A stretch of DNA of 5,939 bases from positions 1-5,939 of the forward strand of contig JAFAQW010000262.1 in NCBI GenBank assembly GCA_019245995.1. Direction: 5' to 3'. The notes beneath the pieces were generated by a model, which worked only from the letters and a program-made list of their open reading frames with translations, did not search any database and was not told the origin of the DNA. This stretch comes from Vulcanimicrobiota bacterium (GTDB lineage: Bacteria; Vulcanimicrobiota; Vulcanimicrobiia; Vulcanimicrobiales; Vulcanimicrobiaceae). Numbering within the stretch: position 1 is the first letter of the stretch; each line of letters opens with the position of its first letter. Shown here in pieces: positions 4,866 to 5,939 of the stretch. Position numbers and translations under genes: made by a program.

Positions 4866-5939
4866 AACGCTCCGTACGTTCGCCTTCCTTGCCGCGGGCC
4901 TTGTCGGGAGCGCCTGTGCTGGCGGTCCGAGCCCGATACCGTACATGCAGGGCGGCACCACGTTGCAAAACATGCACAAGGTCGGCGTCGGGAAGATCAA
5001 GCACGTCGTGTTTATCGTTCAAGAGAATCGCTCGTTCGATAATCTCTTTCAGGGCTATCCCGGCGCCGACACGCAGTCATACGGCTACACCAGCAACGGC
5101 TACAGAGTAAACCTCGTTCCGGTTAGCCTTTCCGCGTTCTACGTGATCGATCACTCCGTCACATCGATGTTCGCCGCGTGCAACGGAACCGGCAAGCTGC
5201 CGGGGACGAAGTGTCGCATGAATGGCTTCGACAAGGAGCCGACCTTCAACGGTCCGAGGGGCGTTCAATTTCCGCAGTACGTCTACGCGCCGCACAAGGA
5301 GACCAAGCCGTACTTCGACATGGCGCACCACTGGGTGCTCGCCGATCGCATGTTTCAGTCGCACCTCGACGAGAGCTTCGTGTCGCACCAATACGTCATC
5401 GCGGCGCAGGCCGGGAGGGCCGTGGATCTGCCGTACGGCGGCTACAGCTACTGGGGCTGCGGCGGCGGGCCGTCCGATATGGTCGCGACCCTCACGAACG
5501 AGCGGAAGTTCGGACCGTACGAGCGGCCGTGCTTCGACTATCAAACGCTCGGCGACGAGCTCGACAAGGCGCATCTTACGTGGCGCTTCTACGCGAGCGC
5601 GTACGGCAGCCAGCAGAGCGGCGCGGGCGCGTACTGGTCCGGGTATCAGGCCGTGAAGCACATTTACTACGGTCCGGACTGGAAGAAAGACGTCATCTCG
5701 CCGAATTGGAAGTTCATCACGGACGTGCGGGCCGGCAAGCTCGCCAACATGACGTGGATCACGCCGGTCTGCGACGACTCGGATCACGTGAACTGTCCGA
5801 ACGGCTACGGACCCTCGTGGGTGAGCGCTTTGGTCAACACCGTCGGCAAGAGCAGGTTCTGGGACTCGGCGGCGATTTTCGTGATGTGGGACGATTGGGG
5901 CGGCACCTTCGATCACGTTCCACCGCCCTACGAAGACTA
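4858..5939 (+). CDS. Lipoprotein phosphoesterase (phospholipase C/acid phosphatase AcpA family), copy 2 (partial)
   Basis: The open frame begins at ATG 4858 and runs off the window end; 360 complete codons are visible. The N terminus is a lipoprotein-like signal: Arg3 and Arg6, a hydrophobic stretch over 7-17, and Cys20 in 'LVGSAC', a less canonical lipobox because Gly occupies the -3 position. The catalytic set repeats that of copy 1: Glu56-Asn57 in 'ENRSFD', the probable nucleophile Ser173 in 'DESFVSHQ', His310 in 'DSDH' and Asp345-Asp346 in 'DDWGG'. Counting by hand from the shared 'IPYMQ' motif, 58 of 332 aligned residues differ (about 82% identity), plus a two-residue insertion before 'WGCGGG'. 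About 95 residues, including the 'PRPF' tail, should lie beyond the edge if the length matches copy 1. The six core cysteines are kept. It probably acts at the same cell-surface site as copy 1 on a related phosphate ester. No frameshift or lost key residue is seen. Confidence 0.9.
   Translation, partial: MSRTLRTFAFLAAGLVGSACAGGPSPIPYMQGGTTLQNMHKVGVGKIKHVVFIVQENRSFDNLFQGYPGADTQSYGYTSNGYRVNLVPVSLSAFYVIDHSVTSMFAACNGTGKLPGTKCRMNGFDKEPTFNGPRGVQFPQYVYAPHKETKPYFDMAHHWVLADRMFQSHLDESFVSHQYVIAAQAGRAVDLPYGGYSYWGCGGGPSDMVATLTNERKFGPYERPCFDYQTLGDELDKAHLTWRFYASAYGSQQSGAGAYWSGYQAVKHIYYGPDWKKDVISPNWKFITDVRAGKLANMTWITPVCDDSDHVNCPNGYGPSWVSALVNTVGKSRFWDSAAIFVMWDDWGGTFDHVPPPYED
4936..5939 (+). repeat. Direct repeat, copy B (phosphoesterase coding block, runs off the window)
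   Basis: This is the partner of the block at 3582-4579. Differences include many synonymous changes, so the duplication is not very recent, or it has been only patchily homogenised. The repeat continues to the last base of the window, so its right limit is unknown, and further tandem copies downstream are possible. Confidence 0.88.

Noticed and set aside
1..5939. Search by eye for tRNA or rRNA genes, CRISPR arrays, insertion sequence ends, toxin-antitoxin pairs and riboswitches
   Set aside because: Nothing convincing was seen; almost every base lies in one of the six genes described.

Overview
The window is GC-rich, densely packed bacterial DNA with no RNA gene, mobile element or CRISPR array that I can see. 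It holds six protein-coding genes: four complete and two cut by the window edges. The strong G/C preference at third codon positions is uniform, and all intergenic gaps are under 40 bp. The lineage cannot be fixed from this stretch. The lipoprotein phosphoesterases with an 'IKHVVFIVQENRSFDNLF'-type core resemble, from memory, families amplified in uncultured soil bacteria such as Candidatus Eremiobacterota (WPS-2). That is a weak, recall-based suggestion only.

Layout. (1) Positions 1-98, + strand: the last residues of a hydantoinase B/oxoprolinase-like subunit. (2) Positions 86-1639, - strand: a 517-aa glycosyltransferase with an N-terminal family 2 (GT-A) domain and a C-terminal half that looks like a reduced GT-B domain. 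It converges on gene 1 with a 13-bp overlap. (3) A 38-bp divergent gap, 1640-1677. (4) A tight + strand run of four hydrolase genes: an exported alpha/beta hydrolase (1678-2619), a serine hydrolase of the beta-lactamase/class C type starting at TTG after 4 bp (2624-3481), a lipoprotein phosphoesterase starting at GTG after about 7 bp (3489-4865), and a second, closely related phosphoesterase overlapping it by 8 bp (4858 to beyond the window end).

The four + strand genes look like one transcript with translational coupling. Three of the four products carry export signals: one Sec-type signal peptide and two lipoprotein signals. The cluster therefore reads as a surface or periplasmic hydrolase set, plausibly for breaking down phosphate esters and carboxylic esters or lipids; the substrates are not known from the sequence. 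The main point of interest is the tandem duplication of the phosphoesterase. The copies are about 82% identical over 332 aligned residues by hand count, and the differences gather in a few patches while the catalytic segments are essentially unchanged. I see no clear evidence of a wholly new defence, mobile or RNA-based system here.
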